A stretch of 64,000 nucleotides of DNA from JAVVHE01 sp032249695 (GCA_032249695.1 JAVVHE010000004.1:62001-126000); one strand, 5' to 3'. Shown: positions 8,765 to 16,672, counted from the first letter of the stretch. The notes: generated from the sequence alone by a model not told the origin. Translations and numbers: made by a program.

Positions 8765-9529
8765 GTGAGGGCACTCGAGGGCCGCCACGCGGTCATCACT
8801 GGCGGCGGCACGGGGATCGGTGCGGCGATCGCGCGCGCGCTGGCGGCCGAAGGAGCGGCGTGCACGCTGATCGGGCGCCGCCGCGAACCGCTGGAAGCCG
8901 TGGCTGGCGGGCTTCCGCGCGCGCTGGCGGTTCCGGCCGACGTGACGCAACCCGAACAGATCGCGGGCGCGCTCGACGCGGGCCGGGCTGTGCACGGGCC
9001 GGTAGACATCATTGTGAATAACGCGGGGGTGGCGGGTGCCGCGCCGCTGCACCGGCTGACGCTTGCCGAATGGCGAGCCTCGATCGCCACCAATCTCGAT
9101 GCAGTCTTCCTCGTAACGCAGGCGTGCCTCGGCGATCTCAAGGCGCAGGCGAACGGCCGCGTCGTCACCGTCGCCTCCACCGCCGGACTGAAAGGATACG
9201 CCTACACAGCGCATTACTGCGCCGCGAAGCACGGCGCCGTGGGGCTCACCCGCGCGCTGGCAATGGAGTTGGCCGGAACGCGCGTTACCGTGAACGCCGT
9301 GTGCCCCGGATTCACCGATACCGAGATCGTCGCCGAGTCGGCCGAGCGGATCGCCGCCAGGAGCGGCCGCAGTATCGGGGAGGCGCGCGCCGAGCTCGCC
9401 CGCTTCAACCCGCAGGGCCGCCTGATCGCGCCCGAAGAGGTGGCGAGTGCCGTGCTGTGGCTGTGCCGCCCCGAGCAGGCATCGGTGACGGGGCAGGCCA
9501 TCGCCATCGCGGGCGGAGAGGTGATGTGA
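8765..9529 (+). CDS. SDR family oxidoreductase, probable hydroxyacyl-CoA dehydrogenase of the aromatic-CoA cluster
   Basis: This 254-residue SDR has ITGGGTGIG near the N-terminus, NNAGVAG, the catalytic Ser in VASTAGLKGYAYTAHY and the Y-x3-K pair (YCAAK), then VNAVCPGFTDTEI. The GTG at 8765 has GGAGAG four bases upstream and starts RALEGRHAVI, matching family N-termini; an upstream GTG at 8753 is possible. It lies between the monooxygenase/reductase and the marR gene on the same strand. A role in oxidising a hydroxyacyl-CoA or ring-alcohol intermediate is inferred from position. Confidence 0.88.
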   Translation: MRALEGRHAVITGGGTGIGAAIARALAAEGAACTLIGRRREPLEAVAGGLPRALAVPADVTQPEQIAGALDAGRAVHGPVDIIVNNAGVAGAAPLHRLTLAEWRASIATNLDAVFLVTQACLGDLKAQANGRVVTVASTAGLKGYAYTAHYCAAKHGAVGLTRALAMELAGTRVTVNAVCPGFTDTEIVAESAERIAARSGRSIGEARAELARFNPQGRLIAPEEVASAVLWLCRPEQASVTGQAIAIAGGEVM

Positions 9530-9674
9530 TGCGCGACTGTGTGCCCGCTCTCGGCTTGCGATGTCGACAGAATTGCGCTCACCAATTTGGTTATACCCGG
9601 CGTCGGGGTGCGGTCGCGCCGGCGTGCTTCCCGGATCAGGGTCGCGTCGACGACAGGCTTGGCGAAGCACAATC

Positions 9675-10169
9675 GTGACATTCGCGCTCCGCCTTGCCGA
9701 AAAGCACGATGGCGAGCTGGGCTCGATGCTGTCCGTGCGGGTGTGGCTGCGGCTCTTGAGCTGCGCGATGGTCATCGAAAAGCGCCTGCGCCGCGGGTTC
9801 GAGACGCAGTTCGGCACCACGCTGCCGCGCTTCGACGTGCTCGCCGCGCTCGACGCCTCGCCCGAGGGGCTGCAACTGTCGGCGCTGTCGCGGCGCCTGC
9901 TCGTTTCGAACGGCAACGTCACCGGCCTCGTGCAGGCGCTGAAGGCCGAGGGACTGGTGGAGACCGCGCCCGTGCCCGGCGACCGCCGCGCGCAGATGGT
10001 CAAGCTGACCGACACCGGCCGCGCGCGCTTCGCCGATCTCGCCGAAGCGCATCATGGCTGGATCGAGGCGATGCTGAGCGACCTCAGCGCCGCCGATCGC
10101 GAGCGGCTCCACGCGCTGCTCGGCAGGGTCAAGGCGTCGATCGCGCGCAATCCGGGGGTGGAGGCATGA
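9675..10169 (+). CDS. MarR family transcriptional regulator
   Basis: This 164-residue protein has the MarR winged-helix layout: an N-terminal dimerisation helix (LRLLSCAMVIEKRLRRGFE), the helix-turn-helix GLQLSALSRRLLVSNGNVTG, and the wing VETAPVPGDRRAQMVKLTDTG. GTG 9675 gives a normal MarR length. The frame is open to 9561, but the added residues look like untranslated DNA, and ATG 9726 is a shorter alternative. The stop overlaps the enoyl-CoA hydratase start (ATGA). MarR proteins in aromatic-CoA clusters usually repress until the aryl-CoA binds; that this one controls the island is inference. Confidence 0.87.
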   Translation: MTFALRLAEKHDGELGSMLSVRVWLRLLSCAMVIEKRLRRGFETQFGTTLPRFDVLAALDASPEGLQLSALSRRLLVSNGNVTGLVQALKAEGLVETAPVPGDRRAQMVKLTDTGRARFADLAEAHHGWIEAMLSDLSAADRERLHALLGRVKASIARNPGVEA

Positions 10170-11008
10170 CGGACCAGATCGGAGCACGCGGGCCGGGGAT
10201 CGACCCGGCCGCATATCATCCGCAGCACGTCCTGTGGGCGTTCGAGGATGGCGTGGGCACGATCACGCTCAACCGCCCGGATCGCAAGAACCCGCTGACC
10301 TTCGAAAGCTATGCCGAGCTGCGCGACCTGTTTCGGGCGCTCGTCTACACCCGCGCGGTCAAGGCTGTGGTCGTCACCGGTGCGGGCGGGAATTTCTGTT
10401 CGGGCGGCGACGTTTTTGACATCATCGAGCCGCTGACGGGCATGGACATGCGAGACCTGCTCGACTTCACGCGCATGACCGGCGATCTCGTGAAGGCGAT
10501 GCGCGCCTGCTCGCAGCCGGTGATCGCAGCGATCGACGGCATCTGCGTCGGCGCTGGCGCGATCATCGCGATGGCGTCCGACCTGCGCCTCGCCACCCCG
10601 CGCGCCAAGACCGCCTTCCTGTTTACGCGAGTCGGGCTGGCCGGCTGCGACATGGGCGCGTGCGCGATTCTCCCCCGCATCATCGGCCAGGGCCGAGCGA
10701 GCGAGCTGCTGTTCACGGGCCGAGTGATGACCGCCGAGGAAGGGGCCGCATGGGGCTTTTACAACCGCATCGTCGAACCAGATGCGCTGCCGGGCGAGGC
10801 GCTGGCGCTGGCCCGCGCGCTGGCCGCCGGGCCAACCTTCGCGCACGGCATCACCAAGACACAGCTCAACACGGAGTGGAACGTCTCGATCGAAACCGCG
10901 ATCGAGTTGGAGGCCCAGGCGCAGGCGATCTGCATGCAGACCGCCGATTTCCGCCGCGCGTTCGAAGCCTTCCGCGACAAGCGGCAGCCGGTGTTCGAGG
11001 GGGATTGA
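10166..11008 (+). CDS. Enoyl-CoA hydratase/isomerase family protein
   Basis: This 280-residue crotonase-fold protein has the N-terminal strand GTITLNRPDRKNPLTF, the first oxyanion-hole segment GAGGNFCSGGDVFDI and the second, IDGICVGAGAIIAMASDLRLA. The catalytic region is GLAGCDMGACAILPR, where the usual hydratase glutamate position appears to hold Asp or Cys, so hydratase, isomerase or ring hydrolase chemistry is open. ATG 10166 overlaps the marR stop by four bases. In the cluster it most likely acts on the reduced alicyclic CoA ester before beta-oxidation. Confidence 0.9.
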   Translation: MTDQIGARGPGIDPAAYHPQHVLWAFEDGVGTITLNRPDRKNPLTFESYAELRDLFRALVYTRAVKAVVVTGAGGNFCSGGDVFDIIEPLTGMDMRDLLDFTRMTGDLVKAMRACSQPVIAAIDGICVGAGAIIAMASDLRLATPRAKTAFLFTRVGLAGCDMGACAILPRIIGQGRASELLFTGRVMTAEEGAAWGFYNRIVEPDALPGEALALARALAAGPTFAHGITKTQLNTEWNVSIETAIELEAQAQAICMQTADFRRAFEAFRDKRQPVFEGD

Positions 11009-11010
11009 GG

Positions 11011-11247
11011 ATGGGACGATCAAACCGGCTTCCGTCGCCGATTCGCTTCGTAATCGAGACAGCGAAACTTCCCGAAGCGCAGGCCCGACTGTCCGAGGCG
11101 GGAGTGAGCTACACAGTGCAGCCTGATGACCGACGAGTTGACTGCAGCATCATCCTCTTTCGTGGCGATGGGGATGAGGTCACTCGTACCTTGGGGCTGC
11201 TCGATGGGCTGTGTGCGCTAACTGGTTACGTCGTGACCCATGCCTGA
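11011..11247 (+). CDS. Small protein of unknown function (78 aa)
   Basis: I do not recognise this protein. It starts two bases after the hydratase stop, with AGGGGG about seven bases before the ATG, and its end overlaps the acyl-CoA dehydrogenase start by eight bases, so it looks like a true operon member. The predicted order is strand (IRFVIETA), helix (LPEAQARLSEAG), strand (VSYTVQPD), strand (DCSIILFRG), helix (DEVTRTLGLLDGLCAL), strand (GYVVTH), which suggests a ferredoxin-like alpha/beta fold. Its codon use is less GC-rich than that of its neighbours. There is no signal peptide and no metal-binding cluster. Confidence 0.6.
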   Translation: MGRSNRLPSPIRFVIETAKLPEAQARLSEAGVSYTVQPDDRRVDCSIILFRGDGDEVTRTLGLLDGLCALTGYVVTHA

Positions 11248-12517
11248 CCGCTCGTTCCTCACCTGGCCTTTCTTCGAGAACCGCCACCGCGCGCTTGCCG
11301 CCGAGCTCGACGCCTGGTGCGCCGAGCACATCGCCCACCGCCCGCACCCCGACGACGAGGCCGGGGTCGACGCCGAGTGCCGAGCGCTGGTGCGGCTGCT
11401 CGGCGAAGGTGGGTGGCTGCGCTACGCCGCGCCAAGCGACGTGGGCCAACTCGATGTCCGCTCGCTTTGTCTGATCCGCGAGACGCTGGCGCGCTGGTCC
11501 GGCCTCGCGGATTTCGCCTTTGCGATGCAGGGGCTGGGCACGGGGACGGTGCAGCTGTTCGGCTCGCCGGAGCAGCGCGCGTGGGCTGTCGGCGGCGCGG
11601 CGACGGGCGCGCGCATTGCCGCGTTCGCGCTGACCGAGCTGACGAGCGGCAGCGACGTGGCAGCGATGGAGACCTCCGCCGAGCGCGTCCACGGGGGCTG
11701 GGTCGTCAACGGCGCGAAGACCTACATCTCGAACGGCGGCATCGCGGACCACTATGTGCTGTTCGCGCGCACCGGCGAGGCGCCCGGCGCCAAGGGCATC
11801 AGCGCCTTCCTGGTCGCCGCCGATGCGCCCGGCCTGACCATCGCCGAACGCATCCGCGTGATCGCTCCGCACCCGCTGGCGACGCTGCGCTTCGAGAACA
11901 TGGAGCTGCCCGCGGACGCGCTGATCGGGGAGCCGGGGCGCGGTTTCGCGCAGGCGATGGCGACGCTCGACATCTTCCGCCCGACGGTCGGCGCCGCCGC
12001 GCTGGGCTTCGCCCGCCGCGCACTCGACGAGGCGACCGCGCGGGCGCAGTCGCGGCGGCTGTTCGGCGGTGCGCTCGCCGAAAACGCGGTGGTGCAGCAG
12101 CAGATTGCTGAGATGGCGGTCGACGTCGATGCGTCGGCGCTGCTGATCTATCGCGCGGCGTGGGTGCGCGACGTGCTCAAGCAGCGCAACAGCCGCGAGG
12201 CGGCGATGGCCAAGCTCTACGCGACCGATCATGCGCAGGCGGTGATCGACAAGGCCGTGCAGATTCACGGCGGGCTGGGCGTGGTGCACGGCCATCCGGT
12301 CGAATCGCTGTACCGCGAGGTCCGCGCGCTCCGCATCTACGAGGGCGCGTCTGAAGTGCAGAAGCTGGTGATCGCGCGCGCGGTGCTGGCGGCGTCAGCT
12401 CCTCCCCGGAACGGGGAGGTGGACGCCGCGTCAGCGGCGGCCGGTGCGGTTGGACAAAAGCTTGCAACCCCACCGCCGCCCCTTGGGCGGCACCTCCCCG
12501 TGCCGGGGAGGGCCTAA
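11240..12517 (+). CDS. Acyl-CoA dehydrogenase with repeat-encoded C-terminal tail
   Basis: This 425-residue flavoprotein of the acyl-CoA dehydrogenase family has FALTELTSGSDVAAMET (FAD and substrate region), the middle beta domain with VVNGAKTYISNGG, and the C-terminal helical domain IHGGLGVVHGHPVESLYRE with YEGASEVQKLVIAR. It would introduce a double bond into an acyl- or alicyclic-CoA ester and pass electrons to ETF. Family homology ends at about residue 386 (RAVLAAS). The last roughly 39 residues are encoded by a GC-rich palindromic repeat and are probably not functional. The stop codon TAA lies directly before the GTG of the next gene. Confidence 0.92.
   Translation: MPDRSFLTWPFFENRHRALAAELDAWCAEHIAHRPHPDDEAGVDAECRALVRLLGEGGWLRYAAPSDVGQLDVRSLCLIRETLARWSGLADFAFAMQGLGTGTVQLFGSPEQRAWAVGGAATGARIAAFALTELTSGSDVAAMETSAERVHGGWVVNGAKTYISNGGIADHYVLFARTGEAPGAKGISAFLVAADAPGLTIAERIRVIAPHPLATLRFENMELPADALIGEPGRGFAQAMATLDIFRPTVGAAALGFARRALDEATARAQSRRLFGGALAENAVVQQQIAEMAVDVDASALLIYRAAWVRDVLKQRNSREAAMAKLYATDHAQAVIDKAVQIHGGLGVVHGHPVESLYREVRALRIYEGASEVQKLVIARAVLAASAPPRNGEVDAASAAAGAVGQKLATPPPPLGRHLPVPGRA
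12400..12512. repeat. GC-rich palindromic repeat inside the acyl-CoA dehydrogenase 3' end
   Basis: The element of about 113 bases is bounded by two inverted hairpin units: CTCCCCGGAACGGGGAG at the left and CACCTCCCCGTGCCGGGGAG at the right. The two units are also inverted with respect to each other, and a further palindrome, CCGCCCCTTGGGCGG, lies inside. Such units are typical of REP-like intergenic repeats. Here the element is read in frame as the dehydrogenase tail. Confidence 0.75.
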
Positions 12518-12919
12518 GTGGCGCTTCCCCAAACCCTCCTACCCCCCGGCTGGCCGCGGCCGAAGGGCTATGCCAACGGCGTGGCCGCAGCGGGCCGCAT
12601 CGTGCTCACGGGCGGGCTTGTCGGCTGGGATGCGGATGGGCGGTTCGCCGGGCCAGATCTAGCGAGCCAGCTCGCGCAGACGCTGAGGAACACGCTCGCC
12701 GTGCTCGCCGAGGGAGGCGCAGGCCCCGAGCATATCGTGCGCATGACATGGTACGTGATCGATCTCGACGAATACCGGCACAGCCTGTCCGCCATCGGCG
12801 CAGCGTGGCGCGCCACGATCGGGCGGCACTATCCCGCGATGGCGGTGATCGGCGTCAGCGGCCTCGTCGAGCCCGAAGCCAAGGTGGAGATCGAGACCAT
12901 CGCAGTCGTTCCAGACTAA
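12518..12919 (+). CDS. RidA/YjgF/YER057c family protein lacking the canonical arginine
   Basis: This 133-residue Rid-family protein has YANGVAAAGRIVLTGG, an amphipathic helix with LAQTLRNTLAVLAEGGAG, TWYVIDLDEYR, and the C-terminal strand AKVEIETIAV. RidA hydrolyses reactive enamines and imines using an arginine in the motif PARS; here that motif reads YPAMAV, so the arginine is replaced by methionine. In this cluster an enamine-type step is chemically plausible, since a reduced 2-amino-oxocyclohexene carboxyl-CoA carries an enamine, but the missing residue argues for another mechanism or role. The GTG start directly follows the dehydrogenase stop. Confidence 0.88.
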   Translation: MALPQTLLPPGWPRPKGYANGVAAAGRIVLTGGLVGWDADGRFAGPDLASQLAQTLRNTLAVLAEGGAGPEHIVRMTWYVIDLDEYRHSLSAIGAAWRATIGRHYPAMAVIGVSGLVEPEAKVEIETIAVVPD

Positions 12920-13188
12920 AAGAACACGTCCTCGCGATCGAAAACCGGGTAGGCGACGATCGTCTCAGTATCAGCGATACCGCCAACGCCCGCTAACTTC
13001 GCATTGACCAGCTCGCCTACATCCTCACGCGAATCGAGCGCGATCCGTACCAGCAAGTCCCAGCGCCCGCTGACCGAGAACACCTCCTTCACATACGGCA
13101 CATCTTTCAGGATGCGGCGACCCACGGGATAGGTCTGGCCGACCGCGCATTTCACGAACACGAAGAATTGCTGGGCGTGGGTTGGCAA
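12916..13188 (-). CDS. Stand-alone Lrp/AsnC effector-binding (RAM) domain protein
   Basis: This 90-residue protein matches only the ligand-binding half of Lrp/AsnC regulators: FVFVKCAVGQTYPVGRRIL, then VKEVFSVSGRWDLLVRIALD with the central GxxD-type pattern, and GIADTETIVAYPVF. There is no helix-turn-helix, so it cannot bind DNA by itself; it may oligomerise with other Lrp-type proteins or sense a small molecule. It is convergent with the Rid gene and overlaps its last four bases. The 73-base gap upstream, shared with the divergent reductase gene, holds its promoter. Confidence 0.88.
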   Translation of the reverse strand: MPTHAQQFFVFVKCAVGQTYPVGRRILKDVPYVKEVFSVSGRWDLLVRIALDSREDVGELVNAKLAGVGGIADTETIVAYPVFDREDVFF

Positions 13189-13261
13189 GGGCGGCCTCGG
13201 CTTGGCGTTGGTTCAGCGGATCGTGTAGCCGGTGCGGCCTGCAGACTGAAGGGAGACGCCG

Positions 13262-14254
13262 TTGGACGCGCACGAGATCCGGCTGAAGAGCCGCCCGCAC
13301 GGGGAACCGGGGCTCGACGTGTTCGAGCTCGCAGCCGTCAAGCCGCGGGCTCCGGGGGAGGGTGAGCTGCTGGTGCGCAATCGCTGGATGAGCGTCGACC
13401 CCTACATGCGCGGCCGGATGAACGACGTGCCCAGCTATGTCCCGCCGTTCAAGCTGGGCGAGGCGCTGGAGGGTGGCGCGGTCGGCGAGGTGATCGAGAG
13501 CAACGCCGCGGGCTTCGCCGTGGGCGACCTCGTGCTGTCAATGTACGGCTGGCGCACGCACGCGACCGCGCCAGCCAAGGCGTTCCAAAAGCTGCCGTCG
13601 ATCCCCGGCATCGCGCCGCAAGCCTATCTCGGCGTGCTGGGGATGCCCGGACTGACCGCATGGGCCGGGCTCACGATCGTCGGTGAGTTGAAGGCGGACG
13701 ACGTGGTGTTCGTCTCGGGCGCAGCGGGCGCGGTCGGGAGTCTCGCGGTGCAGATCGCCAAGCTGCGCGGCGCGACGGTGATCGGCTCGGCAGGCGGCCC
13801 GAAGAAGGTGGAATGGCTGCGCTCGCTGGGCGTCGAGGCGTTCGACTACCGCGCCGAGAGCCCGGTCGATGCACTGAAGCGGCTCGCTCCATCGGGCATC
13901 AGCCTACATTTCGATAACGTCGGCGGTGATCATCTTGAGGCTGCGATGCGCGCCGCGCGGCCGTTCGCGCGCTTGATCGAATGCGGCATGATTGCGCGGT
14001 ACAACGACGTCGGAGCGCCGTTTGATCAGCGGCTGTTCATGCTGATCATCGGCAAGCGGCTGCGCATCCAGGGGTTCATCGTGTTCGATCACCAGAAGCA
14101 GATGCCCGAGTTTCTCGCGGAGATCGGACCCGCAGTCGCTCGGGGCGAGATTCGCGCCGAGGAGACGGTGGTCGAAGGGCTGGACAAGGCGCCCGAAGCG
14201 TTTCTGGGCCTGTTCCGCGGAGCGAACCTGGGCAAGATGCTGGTCAAGTTGTGA
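13262..14254 (+). CDS. NADP-dependent medium-chain oxidoreductase (zinc-free, leukotriene B4 dehydrogenase/CurA type)
   Basis: This 330-residue MDR protein has no catalytic-zinc cysteines. Landmarks are RNRWMSVDPYMRGRM, the groove segment YLGVLGMPGLTAWAGL, the NADPH motif VSGAAGAVGSLAVQIAKL, and FDNVGGDHLEAA. The family reduces alpha,beta-unsaturated ketones or oxidises allylic alcohols with NADPH. The TTG at 13262 is taken as start because AAGGGAG lies about eight bases upstream and no ATG fits. The stop overlaps the next ATG (TGATG), coupling it to the lyase-like gene. Confidence 0.92.
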   Translation: MDAHEIRLKSRPHGEPGLDVFELAAVKPRAPGEGELLVRNRWMSVDPYMRGRMNDVPSYVPPFKLGEALEGGAVGEVIESNAAGFAVGDLVLSMYGWRTHATAPAKAFQKLPSIPGIAPQAYLGVLGMPGLTAWAGLTIVGELKADDVVFVSGAAGAVGSLAVQIAKLRGATVIGSAGGPKKVEWLRSLGVEAFDYRAESPVDALKRLAPSGISLHFDNVGGDHLEAAMRAARPFARLIECGMIARYNDVGAPFDQRLFMLIIGKRLRIQGFIVFDHQKQMPEFLAEIGPAVARGEIRAEETVVEGLDKAPEAFLGLFRGANLGKMLVKL

Positions 14255-15906
14255 TGCGGTGGGCGGCGCCGCTGATCGGCATCGCCGGGCTGGCGGTGGT
14301 GGCCGCGTCAATGCCTGCCGGGCGTGAGACAGCGAAGCTGGCGTTGATCGCGCATGTCGACAAGAGCGATCTGCGCGACGCCCGTGACCGGCTCGCGGCG
14401 CTGCGGCGCGGCGAACTCGGGGGCGGGAGTGCGGGTGCCGCAGCCGAGCGGGGCACGAAGGTCGAAAGCCCGGCGGACGGGGGGAGCGATCAGCCGTGGG
14501 ACGAGGACGCGTCGCTCCAGTTCCGCTCAGCAGCGGCGCGGACGCCCTGGGCCAACCGGCTTGGCGACTGGGTCGACGCAGCTGGCACGCCGCTCGGCGC
14601 GAAGCCGTTCGCGGTCGGCCAGGTCGCCCAGGCCGATCAGCTAACCAAGGTGCGCATCGACGTCACTGCGCTGGTGCGCGAGCACGGCGCCGACCTGCGG
14701 ATCAATGCGCTGGGCGGCCTGCCCGTGTTCGCCACGCGCGAGAGCGGCGCGAACGCTCCGACGCTGACCGTCACCGGTCCCCACGGAACGCGCACCCTGA
14801 CCGCGACCGCCGATACCGAAATGAACCCCTCGACCCAGCGCCCGCTGGGCACCGAGGCGACGATGAACGCGCATTGGGGCGTGCTCATCCGCTTCGCGCA
14901 AGGCGCGGACCCGCAGATTAGCCGAGCGGTGCTGACGCTGACCGCGACCAAGGTGTTTCAGGATAGCGCCCGTCTGCTCGTGTTCCGCAACGCTGTGCTT
15001 GACGCGCCTGCCACTCCCGCTGCGGGCGCGATCGCTGACCTTGCCGGCTGGAAACAGTCGCAACCCGTGCTGGGCGCCCAGGGTGAGCTGGCGCGGCCGG
15101 CCGCACCCCCGCCCTCCGCATCGGGCAGGCCAGCGAAGGTGCTGGTGAGCGTCCGCGGATCGGACCTCAAAGTCACCAGCCACTCGCGCCACGAGGGCGA
15201 CGTGCTGACCGCGTGGATCGAAGGCACGAACCTGACCGCGACCGAAGACCTGATCCGCGTGCCCGGATCGCCGACCGAGGCCTATCTGACCGTCATCCTG
15301 AAGCTGCACGACGACTGGCGCGCGACCGGCGGCAAGCTGCCGGGGCTGACCAACACCGGCCAAGTGAACGGAGACCAGCATCTGTGCACGATCGGCGGGC
15401 AGGCGCTGCCGTTCGGTGGCTGGGGCGCACGGCCCGCCAATGGCTGCTACTGGTCGGCACGCACCCAGTTCATGGAGCCGAAGGGCGACCGAGTCGGGGC
15501 GGCGACCTATTTCTACGCTCAGAAGCCAAGCGACATCAACGGCGTCAATGACTGGTGGCGCGAGCCGCTGCCGAAGGGGCGCTGGGCCGCCTATGTGCAG
15601 CGCGTCAAGCTGAACACGCCCGGGCGCGATGACGGCGAACTGGCCTATTGGTTGATCGACCGAGGCCGCGCTCCGGGCGGCAGGCTGGTCCAGTCGGCGG
15701 GCGGGATCGTGTGGCGCAGCACCGCCGATCCGACCGCGGCGATTAACGAGCTGTGGGTGAATACCTACTGCGGCGGCAGCGATTGCGGGCCGAAACCGTG
15801 GCCGCGCTCGACGGTTAGCTACAAGCGGCTGACCGTCACCGACGCGCTGCCCGACCTCGCGGCAATCCAGGCCGAGCTCGACCGTCTGAACGGCGTCGGC
15901 CGCTAG
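14254..15906 (+). CDS. Secreted protein with polysaccharide-lyase 14-like C-terminal domain (putative)
   Basis: The 550-residue product begins with a hydrophobic segment (LIGIAGLAVVAASMPAG), probably a signal peptide or anchor. Residues about 85-235 form a beta-rich domain with a repeated RTLTATADTEMNPST-like pattern, perhaps carbohydrate binding. The C-terminal 250 residues (LTVILKLHDDWRATGGKLPG, GGWGARPANGCYWSART, GRWAAYVQRVKLNTPG, YWLIDRG, ELWVNTYCGGSDCGPKPWP) read like the beta-jelly-roll of PL14 alginate/glucuronan lyases. This assignment is from pattern memory and is tentative. It is translationally coupled to the reductase upstream and convergent with the tetR gene. Confidence 0.7.
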   Translation: MRWAAPLIGIAGLAVVAASMPAGRETAKLALIAHVDKSDLRDARDRLAALRRGELGGGSAGAAAERGTKVESPADGGSDQPWDEDASLQFRSAAARTPWANRLGDWVDAAGTPLGAKPFAVGQVAQADQLTKVRIDVTALVREHGADLRINALGGLPVFATRESGANAPTLTVTGPHGTRTLTATADTEMNPSTQRPLGTEATMNAHWGVLIRFAQGADPQISRAVLTLTATKVFQDSARLLVFRNAVLDAPATPAAGAIADLAGWKQSQPVLGAQGELARPAAPPPSASGRPAKVLVSVRGSDLKVTSHSRHEGDVLTAWIEGTNLTATEDLIRVPGSPTEAYLTVILKLHDDWRATGGKLPGLTNTGQVNGDQHLCTIGGQALPFGGWGARPANGCYWSARTQFMEPKGDRVGAATYFYAQKPSDINGVNDWWREPLPKGRWAAYVQRVKLNTPGRDDGELAYWLIDRGRAPGGRLVQSAGGIVWRSTADPTAAINELWVNTYCGGSDCGPKPWPRSTVSYKRLTVTDALPDLAAIQAELDRLNGVGR

Positions 15907-16550
15907 CCGGGCGGATAGGCGCGGACAAGGTCGCCCGCGCATGCAGCGAGATGTTCGTCGAGCCTCGCTTCGGAGAGCGGCGGCAGCCCCATCAGCGCGC
16001 ACATATGCGGCTTGCCCTTGACCGCACCGAGAAAGCGCCACGCGAGCTCGATCTCGCCACCCGACGGCACCGAAAGTCGGCCCGCCTCGGTCTCGCGGCG
16101 CAGGAACTCCGCCACATGTCCGCTCACCTGGTTGACCGCCACGTCCATAAACAACTCCGGCAGGCGCGGCACACGCGCGCCCTCGGCCATCAGCACGCGG
16201 TGCATCGCAAGCGAATCCGGGCTGGTGATCTGCGCCACGAACCGCCGGCCGAACTCGATCAGCGCGTCGATCGTCGTGCGTCCGAGCGCGCCCGAGAGCA
16301 GTTGCTCGGCACCGATCCGCTGGCACTTGTGCTCGAGCACGGCACGAAACAGCGCGTCCTTGTCGGGGAAGCGCGAGTAGATCGTCACCTTGGCAACACC
16401 CGCCGAGTCGGCGATCGCGTCCATCGACGCGGCTTCGAACCCGCGTGACAGGAACAGCTGCGTCGCAGCCGACAGGATCGCCTCGTCCTTGTCGGTCGAG
16501 CGCGGTCGGCCCCTACGCCGCACTTCGACGACCGCGTCGATATCAGCCAT
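15903..16550 (-). CDS. TetR/AcrR family transcriptional regulator
   Basis: The 215-residue protein has a TetR helix-turn-helix at about residues 20-65: AILSAATQLFLSRGFEAASM, DAIADSAGVAKVTIYSRFPD and KDALFRAVLEHKC, followed by an all-helical ligand domain. ATG 16550 gives the basic N-terminal arm VRRRGRPRSTDKDE just before the HTH. A TTG at 16625 would add residues overlapping the divergent gene. It is divergent from the amidohydrolase gene, so it may control that gene and itself; imperfect CTGTT/GACAG repeats at 16563-16586 are possible operator halves. Confidence 0.9.
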   Translation of the reverse strand: MADIDAVVEVRRRGRPRSTDKDEAILSAATQLFLSRGFEAASMDAIADSAGVAKVTIYSRFPDKDALFRAVLEHKCQRIGAEQLLSGALGRTTIDALIEFGRRFVAQITSPDSLAMHRVLMAEGARVPRLPELFMDVAVNQVSGHVAEFLRRETEAGRLSVPSGGEIELAWRFLGAVKGKPHMCALMGLPPLSEARLDEHLAACAGDLVRAYPPG

Positions 16551-16672
16551 CCCGGTGGCACTCTGTTCTGTTGTGTTTGGCGACAGATAGGCGTCCCGGG
16601 CGCGCCGCACCAGCGGCGATGACAAGGCCCGAGGTGACGCCTAAGCTGCGGCGCATCGTCGGAGATTTCGCC

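Noticed and set aside
7368..8768. 466-codon frame inside the monooxygenase/reductase gene
   Set aside because: Alternative frame of the flavin reductase module; composition dominated by Arg, typical of a shadow.
9561..9674. Upstream extension of the MarR reading frame
   Set aside because: The extra 38 residues are Arg/Ser/Gly-rich and unlike MarR N-termini; GTG 9675 gives a normal protein.
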